A stretch of DNA of 64,000 nt, from contig DASZTG010000044.1 of assembly GCA_035548375.1 (NCBI GenBank), forward strand, positions 124,001-188,000, in the 5' to 3' direction. Shown piece by piece: positions 55,040 to 62,980 of the stretch. Every line of letters begins with the position of its first letter. The stretch's first letter is position 1. Both the position numbers and the translations under genes were made by a program. The notes below the pieces were generated by a model. It searched no databases, was not told the DNA's origin, and was given only the letters and a program-made list of their open reading frames with translations. The stretch comes from JACQAP01 sp035548375 (GTDB taxonomy: Bacteria > Pseudomonadota > Gammaproteobacteria > Burkholderiales > JACQAP01).

Positions 55040-55350
55040 TTGAGCGTCGTTTCGATGCTCGCCTTTTCGCCCTTGTTGTCTTCCCAGCTGACCGTGACCT
55101 TGTCGCCCTGTTTGGCGCCGCGGATGCGGAAATTCACGAATGGATTCTTGGAAACGGCCTGGCTCCACTGCGCATCCATGACGGTCTTGCCGTTGAGCGT
55201 CGCGACCACGCGCTGGATGAAGTGCATCGGAATGATGTCGCCGGTGATGGGATCCTTCCGCAACCCAGTCTCCATCGGGTGAAACATCAGCACCTTGACG
55301 TCCGCGACGTCGCCCTTCAACTGGGCGCGAATCTTCATGGCGTCAGCCAC
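55036..55350 (-). CDS. soxZ: Sulfur carrier complex subunit SoxZ
   Basis: A 104-residue immunoglobulin-like partner of SoxY. KVLMFHPMETGLRKD and FVNFRIRGAKQGDKV are characteristic. It has no signal peptide and is exported with SoxY. It overlaps soxY by 8 bases and soxA by 4. Confidence 0.95.
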   Translation of the reverse strand: MADAMKIRAQLKGDVADVKVLMFHPMETGLRKDPITGDIIPMHFIQRVVATLNGKTVMDAQWSQAVSKNPFVNFRIRGAKQGDKVTVSWEDNKGEKASIETTLN

Positions 55351-55831
55351 CGCAACCCCCGATGGTGACCTTCACTTCCTGGGTGGCAACATAGAACTTG
55401 TCGCCTGCCTTGACGAGCACGCGAACCTTGGACGATTCGCCCATCTTGATGCGGGTCGAGATGAAGGGCTCGATGCCCGGCGTGATGTCGAAGATGGCAA
55501 CCAGCGGTTGCGGATTTTTGTCCGCGATGATGTAGATCGCCTGCGTTCCCGGAATGCCGCTGGTGACCTCCACGGGAACGATGGCGCCGTTTTCCGCGAT
55601 CTCAGGCGCCTTGAGCTGGATCTGGCTGGATTCCACCGGGGTAGTCGCGCCGATGCTTTTGAGCGCCTCGTCGAGTGCCTTGGCATCGAAGGCAGGCTTG
55701 TTCCACTCGGCAGCCAGTGCGCGCAGTGGCTGCAGCAATCCCGCCGCCCAAAGCCCGGCCCAGGCACCGCCGACGGCAAGCATGCGCAGGCACTTTCGCC
55801 GCTGCTCATTCACTGAAGGCAAGTTGTCCAT
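55343..55831 (-). CDS. soxY: Sulfur carrier protein SoxY
   Basis: A 162-residue periplasmic carrier. The N-terminus has RRKCLRMLAVGGAWAGL, a Tat-like signal. The C-terminal swinging arm ends KVTIGGCGG, whose Cys carries the sulfur intermediates. ATG at 55831 gives the normal length. It starts 8 bases after soxX. Confidence 0.95.
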   Translation of the reverse strand: MDNLPSVNEQRRKCLRMLAVGGAWAGLWAAGLLQPLRALAAEWNKPAFDAKALDEALKSIGATTPVESSQIQLKAPEIAENGAIVPVEVTSGIPGTQAIYIIADKNPQPLVAIFDITPGIEPFISTRIKMGESSKVRVLVKAGDKFYVATQEVKVTIGGCGG

Positions 55832-55839
55832 ATAGTTTT

Positions 55840-56232
55840 CTATAGCGTGTACAAATAGTCGATGAGCTGTTCGATTTCGTCCCGGCTCAGGATCCGGTTT
55901 TTGCCGAACGGCGGCATCACGGTATTCGCGTTGGCTGCGCCGGCATTCCACAGTTGCGCGCGGAGTTTCTCCCGATCCGGAAAGCGTGCCTTCATGGCAA
56001 CCAGCGGCGGCCCGATGTTGGTGGAGGTTACTGCAGTTGGGTCGGACGGCATTGCATGGCATGCCAGGCAATTTCCCCTGGTCACTGCATGGGCAACGCG
56101 CGCGCCTGCCTCCACGTTGACGGAAGAATCGGCGAGAAGGGGTCCGGGAAGCGCGAATGCCGCGATGGCTGCAAAGGCGGCATGCGTTGCAATGCGCGGA
56201 TCCCGCAACTTCTCTGCATCGCAGAATTTCAT
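55840..56232 (-). CDS. soxX: Sulfur oxidation c-type cytochrome SoxX
   Basis: A 130-residue monohaem cytochrome, partner of SoxA. A signal sequence (about residues 15-36) is followed by the haem site GNCLACHAMP and the distal ligand region VMPPFG. It is the first gene of soxXYZAB and lies 40 bases after moaC on the same strand. Confidence 0.93.
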   Translation of the reverse strand: MKFCDAEKLRDPRIATHAAFAAIAAFALPGPLLADSSVNVEAGARVAHAVTRGNCLACHAMPSDPTAVTSTNIGPPLVAMKARFPDREKLRAQLWNAGAANANTVMPPFGKNRILSRDEIEQLIDYLYTL

Positions 56233-56272
56233 CTTGCCTTGAGACCGCAAAATCCAGGTGCCGTTCTGCCGC

Positions 56273-56758
56273 TCAGGCTTCCGGCGCTGCTTGCCAGAGG
56301 CCGGACTTTCCGCCGCGTTTTTCGACGAGGCGCACGCCGTCGATGCGCATTGCCCTGTCCACGGCCTTGCACATGTCATAGATCGTCAGCAATGCGACGG
56401 AGACGGCGGTGAACGCTTCCATTTCGACGCCGGTGCGCCCGACCGTCTCGGCGCGCGCGGTGCAAGTCACCGCGTTTTCAGCGGCCACCAGTTCGAATTC
56501 GATGTCCACGCTGCTGAGCGCAACCGGGTGGCACAGCGGTATCAGCTCGGACGTCCGCTTTGCGCCCTGGATGCCGGCCACGCGCGCGACACCAAGCACG
56601 TCGCCTTTGCTGGCGCTGCCTTCGCGTATCTTTTTCAGCGTATCCGGATGCATGACTATCCGGCCGGCGGCAATGGCGACCCGGTGCGTTTCGGCTTTGG
56701 CGCCGACGTCGACCATGTGTGCCTGTCCGGCGGAATTGAAATGCGTGAATTCGCCCAT
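56273..56758 (-). CDS. moaC: Cyclic pyranopterin monophosphate synthase MoaC
   Basis: A 161-residue enzyme of molybdenum-cofactor synthesis acting after MoaA. The motifs AGIQGAKRTSELIPLCHP, AVTCTARAETVGRTGVEMEA and YDMCKAVDR are diagnostic. AAGG precedes the ATG. It is upstream of soxX on the same strand with a 40-base gap, so the two may share an mRNA. No other moa gene is near. Confidence 0.96.
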   Translation of the reverse strand: MGEFTHFNSAGQAHMVDVGAKAETHRVAIAAGRIVMHPDTLKKIREGSASKGDVLGVARVAGIQGAKRTSELIPLCHPVALSSVDIEFELVAAENAVTCTARAETVGRTGVEMEAFTAVSVALLTIYDMCKAVDRAMRIDGVRLVEKRGGKSGLWQAAPEA

Positions 56759-56816
56759 GCGTTACCTTGGAAGCGTAAGCCCGCCTCGCTGCGCGGAACT
56801 CGCGGGTCAGGGGGGT

Positions 56817-56822
56817 TATCAT
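56817..56822 (+). promoter_or_regulatory. -10-like TATCAT giving a possible leaderless transcript
   Basis: TATCAT ends 6 bases before the M48 protease ATG at 56829, with no ribosome site between. The -35 match (CGGAAC) is weak. Confidence 0.4.
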
Positions 56823-56828
56823 AGCACC

Positions 56829-58253
56829 ATGAAATTCAGGGCCTTCTTCATCGCGCTCATGGCTTCGAGCATCGCCTGGGCGGACGAGCTTCCCGACCTC
56901 GGCGATTCATCGCAAAGCGCGCTGTCGCCGGTGCAGGAGCGTAAGCTCGGCGAAGGCATCATGGGGCAGATCCGCTCCGACCCGGTTTATCTCAACGATC
57001 CCGAGGTGGCGGATTACCTGAACAATCTCGGCTATCGCCTGGTCTCGAACAGCCCGGACCCGGCGGGACCGTTCGAGTTCTTCGCGATATCGGACAGCAG
57101 CATCAACGCCTTTGCGCTGCCCGGGGGATTCGTCGGCGTGCATTCGGGCCTGCTGCTCGCCGCGCAAAGCGAATCCGAACTTGCGAGCGTGCTGTCGCAC
57201 GAAATCGCGCACGTGACGCAACACCACATCGCCCGGCTGATCGCGGCGCAGCAACGCGCTGGCTGGGCGTCGATGGCGGCACTTGCCGTGGCCATCCTTG
57301 CGGCTCGATCCAATTCCAACGTGTCGGCCGGCGCCATTGCCGCCGCTCAGGCGGGAATGATCCAGACGCAGCTGAATTTCACGCGCGACCATGAGCGCGA
57401 AGCGGATCGCATCGGATTGCAGATCCTGGAGAAATCCGGATTCGACGTGCATGCCATGCCCACGTTCTTCGAGCGCCTGCAGAAGGCGACGCGCGTCTAC
57501 GAGAACGGCGCGCCGTCCTACCTTCGCACCCACCCGCTGACATACGAGCGCATTGCTGACATCCAGAGCCGCATCGAAAACATTCCGTTCCGGCAGGTCC
57601 CCGACAGCCTGGAATTCCAGCTGGTACGCGCGCGACTATCCGCGGAGGAAGGCACCCCGCGGGACGCGGTGGCAAATTTCGACCGCTTGATCGGGGAGCG
57701 CAAGTTCGGCACGGAAGCCGCGGCGCGCTATGGATTGGTGGTTGCGCTGCTGCGGAACAACGACAAGGCGAGGGCGCGCAAGGAAATGGCGACATTGCTG
57801 ACCCTGAAGGCCAAAAGCCCGATGATCGACGCGCTGGCCGCGCAGACCCTGATCGCCAGCGGGGAAGTGGAAAAGGGGCTGGCCATCTATCGCGAAAGCC
57901 TGAGATCGAATCCCAGCCGCAAGGCGCTTGTCTACGGCTACACCGAAGCCCTCATCGCCACCAACCGACCCGCCGATGCGATCCAGTTCCTGAACGAACG
58001 CGAAGACGGCCGCACGGCCGATCCGCAGATCTACGAATATCAGGCCCGCGCGTACGCGGCCCTGGGGAAGCGGCTGCAACAGCATCGTGCGCTCGCCGAG
58101 GTGTATGCATTGCGCGGGAACACCCCCGGGGCCATCGAACAGTTGCAGATCGCGCAGAAGTCGGGTGACGGCGACTTCTACCAGAAGTCGAGCGTCGAGG
58201 CCCGCCTCAAGGAACTGATCGCGGCCGACACGGAAAGCAAGCGCAAACCCTGA
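56829..58253 (+). CDS. bepA: M48-family periplasmic metalloprotease with TPR repeats (BepA-like)
   Basis: A 474-residue protein like E. coli BepA (YfgC), which assists or degrades outer-membrane proteins such as LptD. A short signal peptide (residues 1-18) leads to the M48 domain with HEIAH (H124, E125, H128) and the third ligand in DHEREADRIG. C-terminal TPR repeats run from about residue 270 to 460. It is divergent from moaC with a 70-base gap. Confidence 0.9.
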   Translation: MKFRAFFIALMASSIAWADELPDLGDSSQSALSPVQERKLGEGIMGQIRSDPVYLNDPEVADYLNNLGYRLVSNSPDPAGPFEFFAISDSSINAFALPGGFVGVHSGLLLAAQSESELASVLSHEIAHVTQHHIARLIAAQQRAGWASMAALAVAILAARSNSNVSAGAIAAAQAGMIQTQLNFTRDHEREADRIGLQILEKSGFDVHAMPTFFERLQKATRVYENGAPSYLRTHPLTYERIADIQSRIENIPFRQVPDSLEFQLVRARLSAEEGTPRDAVANFDRLIGERKFGTEAAARYGLVVALLRNNDKARARKEMATLLTLKAKSPMIDALAAQTLIASGEVEKGLAIYRESLRSNPSRKALVYGYTEALIATNRPADAIQFLNEREDGRTADPQIYEYQARAYAALGKRLQQHRALAEVYALRGNTPGAIEQLQIAQKSGDGDFYQKSSVEARLKELIAADTESKRKP

Positions 58254-58424
58254 GCGCTCGCTGCATTCCGGCGCTCATCGCTTTCTGCGCAAGACCGGTG
58301 ATCCGCCGACTTGGGATCGGCCCCGCTAATCATTGAATATATTTAAAAACCTCGCCTTGCACGCGCGAATTTCCTATCATGTCGAAGCTCTCCGGCCGGT
58401 CGCCTGAACCCCGGGGATTCGCGC

Positions 58425-59720
58425 ATGGACAAGATCGGCAAATACCAGATCATCAAGGAGCTCGGCAGGGGCGCCACCAGCGCGGTCTACCTGGCGAACG
58501 ACGCCTTTGCCGGCCGGCAAGTGGCGATCAAGCTCGTGCGTGCCGATGCGCTGGGCGACAAGGAATACGGCCGGCGCTTCCACAAGCTGTTTCTCGCGGA
58601 GGCCGCCCTGGCCGGCAAGCTTTCGCATCCGCACCTGGTTGCAATCTACGACGCGGTATCGGATGACGATGGCAGCTACCTCGTCATGGAATACGTGGCC
58701 GGCGGCACGCTGGAGCCGCACACCCAGCCCGAAAAGTTGATGACGATCAACGCGATCGTCGAAATCATCTTCAAGTGCTGCAAGGCGCTCGACTATGCGC
58801 ATCGCCACGGCATCATCCATCGCGACATCAAGCCCGCGAACATCCTGCTGACGAGCGAGACCGACATCAAGATATCGGATTTCGGCGCGGCCTTGTCCGT
58901 CACCGCGGAGACCACGCAGGTGTCGGGTATCGGCTCCCCGGCCTACATGTCGCCCGAGCAGTTGCAGGAAATGACGCTGACGCACCAGACCGACATTTTC
59001 TCGCTCGGCGTGGTCATGTACCAGTTGCTGACCGGCGCGCTGCCGTTCAAGTCGACCAACAACTACAGCATGGTCTACCAGATCATCAACGTCGATCCGC
59101 CGCCGGCAAGCGTGCTGCGGCCGGACACGCCGGCCGCAGTGGACCTGATCGTGAAGACGGCCTTGCAAAAGGATGTGGCCAAGCGTTTCCAGACCTGGGA
59201 GGAATTTGCGCAGGCCCTGGCCGATACGTTCAGCAACCTGCAAAAGCCCGAGGAGGTCGTTCCGGAAACGGAAAAATTCAGCGTCCTGCGCAACCTGGAA
59301 TTCTTCACGACATTCCAGGACGTGGATCTCTGGCAGGTCTTGCGAATATCGAACTGGGTGCGCCATGCGCCGAACAGCACCGTCATCAAGGAAGGCGAGG
59401 TCGGCACCGGGTTTTTCGTGCTCGCGGCGGGCGAGGTGAAGGTTACCAAGCAGGGCAAGCTGCTCAACATCCTGAAGGGCGGGGAATGCTTCGGCGAAAT
59501 GGCCTACCTCGGCCGGCGGGCCTTCGAGCGCTCAGCCAGCGTCATCGCGGTAAGCGACATCACGGTCATCGAGATCAGCGCCGAAGCGCTGGCCCAGGCA
59601 ACCGAGGGTTGCAAGCAGGCCTTCAACGGCGCCTTCCTGGAATTGCTGGTCAGCCGACTCGAAGCTGCCAATACCCGCCTTTCCCAGCTGCTCCTCGATC
59701 GCAACATCAGCCTCTTCTAA
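58425..59720 (+). CDS. Ser/Thr protein kinase fused to a cyclic-nucleotide-binding domain
   Basis: A 431-residue soluble protein with no membrane helix. The Hanks kinase domain (residues 7-265) has GRGATSAVYLAND, VAIKLV, HRDIKPAN with D134, SDFG and GSPAYMSPEQ. A C-terminal cNMP domain (about 290-405) has the phosphate-binding cassette GECFGEMAYL with E358 and R369 in ERSASVIA, as in CRP and protein kinase A regulatory subunits. The parts resemble a one-chain cAMP-dependent kinase. A -10-like TATCAT lies at 58375. Confidence 0.92.
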   Translation: MDKIGKYQIIKELGRGATSAVYLANDAFAGRQVAIKLVRADALGDKEYGRRFHKLFLAEAALAGKLSHPHLVAIYDAVSDDDGSYLVMEYVAGGTLEPHTQPEKLMTINAIVEIIFKCCKALDYAHRHGIIHRDIKPANILLTSETDIKISDFGAALSVTAETTQVSGIGSPAYMSPEQLQEMTLTHQTDIFSLGVVMYQLLTGALPFKSTNNYSMVYQIINVDPPPASVLRPDTPAAVDLIVKTALQKDVAKRFQTWEEFAQALADTFSNLQKPEEVVPETEKFSVLRNLEFFTTFQDVDLWQVLRISNWVRHAPNSTVIKEGEVGTGFFVLAAGEVKVTKQGKLLNILKGGECFGEMAYLGRRAFERSASVIAVSDITVIEISAEALAQATEGCKQAFNGAFLELLVSRLEAANTRLSQLLLDRNISLF

Positions 59721-59738
59721 AGCGGCCGCTTGAGCGGC

Positions 59739-59744
59739 TATCAT
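59739..59744 (+). promoter_or_regulatory. -10-like TATCAT giving a possible leaderless transcript
   Basis: TATCAT ends 6 bases before ATG 59751 of the rhodanese gene, with no ribosome site. The -35 region (TCTAAA) overlaps the stop of the kinase gene and is weak. Confidence 0.4.
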
Positions 59745-59750
59745 CGCAAC

Positions 59751-60068
59751 ATGGGAACCTATTCCAACATCGACGCGGAGGGCTTGCAGGAAATGCAGCG
59801 CGGCGCGCTCGTCCTCGTGGACGTGCGTACCGACCGCGAGGTCGAACGCGGCATGATCCCCGGCGCCTTGCACATCCCGCTGCATACCTTGCCCTCGCGG
59901 CTCGAGGAAATCTGCAGCGACGGGCCGCTCGTGATCTATTGCCAGTCCGGCGTGCGCTCGGCGCAGGCTTGCGCCTTCGTCGCCCAGGGCGGGCGCGATG
60001 CGGTCTATAACCTCGCGGGCGGTTTCGCGAACTGGGCGGCGCGCGGCTTGCCGGTTGCGCAGACCTGA
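59751..60068 (+). CDS. Single-domain rhodanese-like sulfurtransferase
   Basis: A 105-residue rhodanese with VLVDVRTDREVERGMIPGA and the active-site loop YCQSGVRS, whose Cys takes up the sulfane sulfur. GGFANWAARGLPV ends the domain. It may hand sulfur to TusA encoded 44 bases downstream. ATG 59751 is preferred over TTG 59730. Confidence 0.92.
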   Translation: MGTYSNIDAEGLQEMQRGALVLVDVRTDREVERGMIPGALHIPLHTLPSRLEEICSDGPLVIYCQSGVRSAQACAFVAQGGRDAVYNLAGGFANWAARGLPVAQT

Positions 60069-60112
60069 GCCCGGGGAATTTTCTGAACAATTCATCCCGA
60101 AATCGAAGATAA

Positions 60113-60358
60113 ATGGATTCGGAAACCGAAATCAGGTTCGATCGCGAGCTGGACGCGCGCGGGCTCAATTGCCCGCTGCCCATCCTGCGCACCAAGAAAT
60201 CGCTGAACGACATGGTGCAGGGCCAGGTATTGAAAGTCGTGGCGACCGATCCCGGATCGGTCCGCGATTTCCAGGCGTTTTGCAAGCAGACCGGCAATCA
60301 CCTGCTGCTTTCCAGCGAAAGCGGCGGCGAGTACCTGTTCATGCTGCGCAAGAAATGA
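60113..60358 (+). CDS. tusA: Sulfurtransferase TusA/SirA family protein
   Basis: An 81-residue sulfur carrier. The CPxP motif is in GLNCPLPILRTKK, the persulfide-bearing Cys. In sulfur oxidisers TusA moves cytosolic sulfane sulfur; in others it serves tRNA thiolation. Its stop overlaps the coq7 start by four bases. Confidence 0.94.
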   Translation: MDSETEIRFDRELDARGLNCPLPILRTKKSLNDMVQGQVLKVVATDPGSVRDFQAFCKQTGNHLLLSSESGGEYLFMLRKK

Positions 60359-60990
60359 AGGCCCTGCCTGACGTCGATCGCGCCATAGCCGGATTCGACC
60401 GCGCGCTGCGCACGCTCTTCGCGCGTGCGACTTCGGCGCGGCCGATTCCCGGTGCGGAACTGCAGGATGCTCGCCTCGAGGACGCCGACAGGCGCAAGGC
60501 CGCGGCGCTGATGCGCGTGAATCATGCCGGCGAAGTTTGCGCGCAGGCGCTTTATCACGGGCAGGCATTGACGGCGCGCAGCGAAGCCGCGAGGCAAACG
60601 CTGGAGCACGCGGCCGCGCAGGAAACCGAGCACCTCGCATGGACGGGCGAACGCATCGCCGAGTTGGGCGGCAGGACCAGCTTGCTCAATCCCGTGCTGT
60701 ATGCCGGCTCATTCGCGATCGGCGCCGCATCCGGTCTGCTCGGCGACAAATGGAACCTGGGATTCCTGGCGGAAACCGAGAAGCAGGTCGAAGGCCACCT
60801 CGAGGGCCACCTGGACCGCCTGCCGGCGGACGATCGCAAGAGCCGCGCAATCGTCGAACAAATGAAGCAGGACGAGGCGGGCCATGCGCGGGCCGCAGTC
60901 GACCACGGTGCAGCCGAGTTGCCGCTCCCCGCGAAGCACTTGATGCGGATCGCCTCCCGCATCATGACGAAATCGACCTACTGGGTTTGA
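60355..60990 (+). CDS. coq7: Demethoxyubiquinone hydroxylase Coq7
   Basis: A 211-residue di-iron hydroxylase of late ubiquinone synthesis. Iron ligands are seen in MRVNHAGEVCAQALYHGQ, AQETEHLAW, QVEGHLEGHL and MKQDEAGHA. ATG at 60355 inside the tusA stop is chosen. The protein ends STYWV, as in other Coq7 proteins. It marks an aerobic, ubiquinone-using organism. Confidence 0.95.
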   Translation: MKALPDVDRAIAGFDRALRTLFARATSARPIPGAELQDARLEDADRRKAAALMRVNHAGEVCAQALYHGQALTARSEAARQTLEHAAAQETEHLAWTGERIAELGGRTSLLNPVLYAGSFAIGAASGLLGDKWNLGFLAETEKQVEGHLEGHLDRLPADDRKSRAIVEQMKQDEAGHARAAVDHGAAELPLPAKHLMRIASRIMTKSTYWV

Positions 60991-60993
60991 CGC

Positions 60994-61410
60994 CTACGCC
61001 TCGACGATCTCGAAATCGTGGGTGATCGCGGCTGTCTTGCCCAGCATGATGGATGCCGAGCAGTATTTCTCCGCCGAAAGGTGGATGGCGCGCTCGACCG
61101 ACTCGCGCTTGACGTTGCGTCCCTTGATCGTGAAGTGGAAGTGGATGCGCGTGAAAACCTTCGGATCCGTCGGCGCGCGGTCCGCGTCGACGTCGACCAC
61201 GCAATCGGTGATGTCCTGGCGGGCCTTCCTGAGGATGGTCACCACGTCATAGGCAGTGCAGCCGCCGGTGCCGACCAGCACCGTCTCCATCGGGCGCGCG
61301 CCGAGATTGCGTCCGCCGCCCTCCGGCGCGCCGTCCATCACGATCGCATGGCTGCTTTCGGTCTCGCCCACGAAGGACACGTTCTCGATCCATTTCACCC
61401 TGACTTTCAT
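60994..61410 (-). CDS. OsmC-family peroxiredoxin-like protein
   Basis: A 138-residue OsmC/YhfA-type protein. The two reactive Cys lie in VGTGGCTAYDVV and EKYCSASIML. Members reduce organic hydroperoxides. It is convergent with coq7 (3 bases apart), and its ATG overlaps the stop of the upstream DUF218 gene by four bases. Confidence 0.92.
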   Translation of the reverse strand: MKVRVKWIENVSFVGETESSHAIVMDGAPEGGGRNLGARPMETVLVGTGGCTAYDVVTILRKARQDITDCVVDVDADRAPTDPKVFTRIHFHFTIKGRNVKRESVERAIHLSAEKYCSASIMLGKTAAITHDFEIVEA

Positions 61411-62183
61411 TGCGATCCTTTTGGCTTGCCAGCCATTGCGAGGCGCAGATGGTACCAGCCCAGGCCGAGCATCTCGTGGCAAAACGAGGAACTCAATTCG
61501 AGGGCGTAGGCATTCGGCAGATAGCCAAGGATTCCGCGCGGTCGCAGATTGGAGAATCCGGTCGGGGATTCGATCACCTGGAATCCCGCGCGCTCGAACG
61601 CCAGGCGCGCGCGTTTCATGTGCAGCGCGTGCGTGACCAGCAGGATGCGATCGATTCGCTGCGGCGCGAGCTGGTCGCGTGCGTTCAACGCACTTTCGAA
61701 CGTCGTCAGGGATTTTTCATCCGCCCATCCGGTTTCGACGCCGAAATCCTCCCTGAGGGCAGACTTCATTTGCGCGGCCTCCGACGTGGGCGTGTCGAAG
61801 GGCGCGCCACCGGTAACGAGCACGGGCAAGCCCGTCGAGCGGTGCAGGCGTGCGCCCCAGCGGATGCGTTCCAGGGTCGATGCGTTTACGGTATCGCCTC
61901 CATACTCCGGTGCGTTCGCGTAGGGACCGCCGCCCAGGATGACGATGGCCTGCGCACCGTGAATCGAGTCGCCGGCGCGCGTTTCTCCTTCGAGCCATCC
62001 CGCGAGTGAGTTTGCGACCACAGGCATGGACAGCGCGAATAAGCCGGCAAGCGACAGGCTGACGAGAACGAGGCCGCTCTTGCGCCGGAAAATGGCGAGC
62101 ACCAGTCCCGTTGCCCCGAGCAAGAACAGGTTCAGCGGCGGCAGCAGCAGGGACGCGACGGCTTTGGTGAGCAGGAAATTCAT
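61407..62183 (-). CDS. DUF218 (YdcF/ElyC-like) membrane protein
   Basis: A 258-residue protein with two N-terminal membrane helices (about residues 9-28 and 34-56). The DUF218 domain follows: AIVILGGG, ERIRWGARLHRSTGLPVLVTGG and LVTHALHMKRARLAFERAG. ElyC in E. coli affects envelope polysaccharide metabolism; the function here is unknown. ATG 62183 is used; TTG 62222 would add 13 residues. Confidence 0.87.
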   Translation of the reverse strand: MNFLLTKAVASLLLPPLNLFLLGATGLVLAIFRRKSGLVLVSLSLAGLFALSMPVVANSLAGWLEGETRAGDSIHGAQAIVILGGGPYANAPEYGGDTVNASTLERIRWGARLHRSTGLPVLVTGGAPFDTPTSEAAQMKSALREDFGVETGWADEKSLTTFESALNARDQLAPQRIDRILLVTHALHMKRARLAFERAGFQVIESPTGFSNLRPRGILGYLPNAYALELSSSFCHEMLGLGWYHLRLAMAGKPKGSQ

Positions 62184-62382
62184 GGTCGGAGGAGCGATTT
62201 TTCCACGATCGGACGGCGGCAATTCTAGTGGCCGGGCGGATTCGCCGTGGACGCACTTTTGTGCGCTTGCGTCAAAATGACAAAATACTGATTCCTTACA
62301 AGCGATTAAGAGCGGAATACTGGGCTTTTTGCGGCGTTTTCGCTATGATGCTGCGTTATTTTGAAACCTCACGGGTTGGAAC

Positions 62383-62976
62383 ATGGCTGACAGCAAGGTC
62401 AATCGCGGCAAAAGGCGCTTTTTGATCGCCGCGAGCGGTGTCATGGGGGGCGTGGCGGGCGTGGCGACAGCGGTGCCGTTCGTGCTGAGCATGACGCCGA
62501 GCGCGCGCGCCAGGGCCGCCGGTGCGCCGGTCGAAGTGGACATTTCCAAGGTCGAGCCCGGCATGCTGCTCACCGTCGAATGGCGCGGCAAGCCGGTGTG
62601 GATCGTCCACCGTACCAAAGAAATGCTCGACAGCCTGCCGAAGATGGACGATCAGGTCGCCGACCCGAAATCCTCGGTCAAGCAGCAACCCGACTACGCG
62701 AAGAACGAAAACCGCTCGATCAAGCCCGAGTACCTGGTCCTCGTCGGCATTTGCACCCACCTGGGCTGTTCTCCGACACAGAAGCTGGCGGCCGGCAGCG
62801 ACGACATGGGCGGCTCCTGGCCCGGCGGGTTTTTCTGTCCCTGTCACGGCTCCAAGTTCGACCTCGCCGGGCGCGTGTTCAAGGGCGTGCCGGCGCCGAT
62901 CAACCTCGAGGTTCCGCCGTACGCCTACCTGAGCGATACCCGGCTGATCATCGGCTCGGATTCCAAGGGAGCATGA
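62383..62976 (+). CDS. petA: Ubiquinol-cytochrome c reductase Rieske iron-sulfur subunit
   Basis: A 197-residue bc1 subunit. A Tat-type N-terminus (RGKRRFLIAASG) and one membrane anchor precede the Rieske domain. Cluster motifs are CTHLGC (C124, H126, C129) and CPCHGS (C152, C154, H155). It overlaps nothing and is 4 bases before petB. A -10-like TATGAT at 62344 lies upstream, without a clear -35. Confidence 0.96.
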   Translation: MADSKVNRGKRRFLIAASGVMGGVAGVATAVPFVLSMTPSARARAAGAPVEVDISKVEPGMLLTVEWRGKPVWIVHRTKEMLDSLPKMDDQVADPKSSVKQQPDYAKNENRSIKPEYLVLVGICTHLGCSPTQKLAAGSDDMGGSWPGGFFCPCHGSKFDLAGRVFKGVPAPINLEVPPYAYLSDTRLIIGSDSKGA

Positions 62977-62980
62977 CGCA

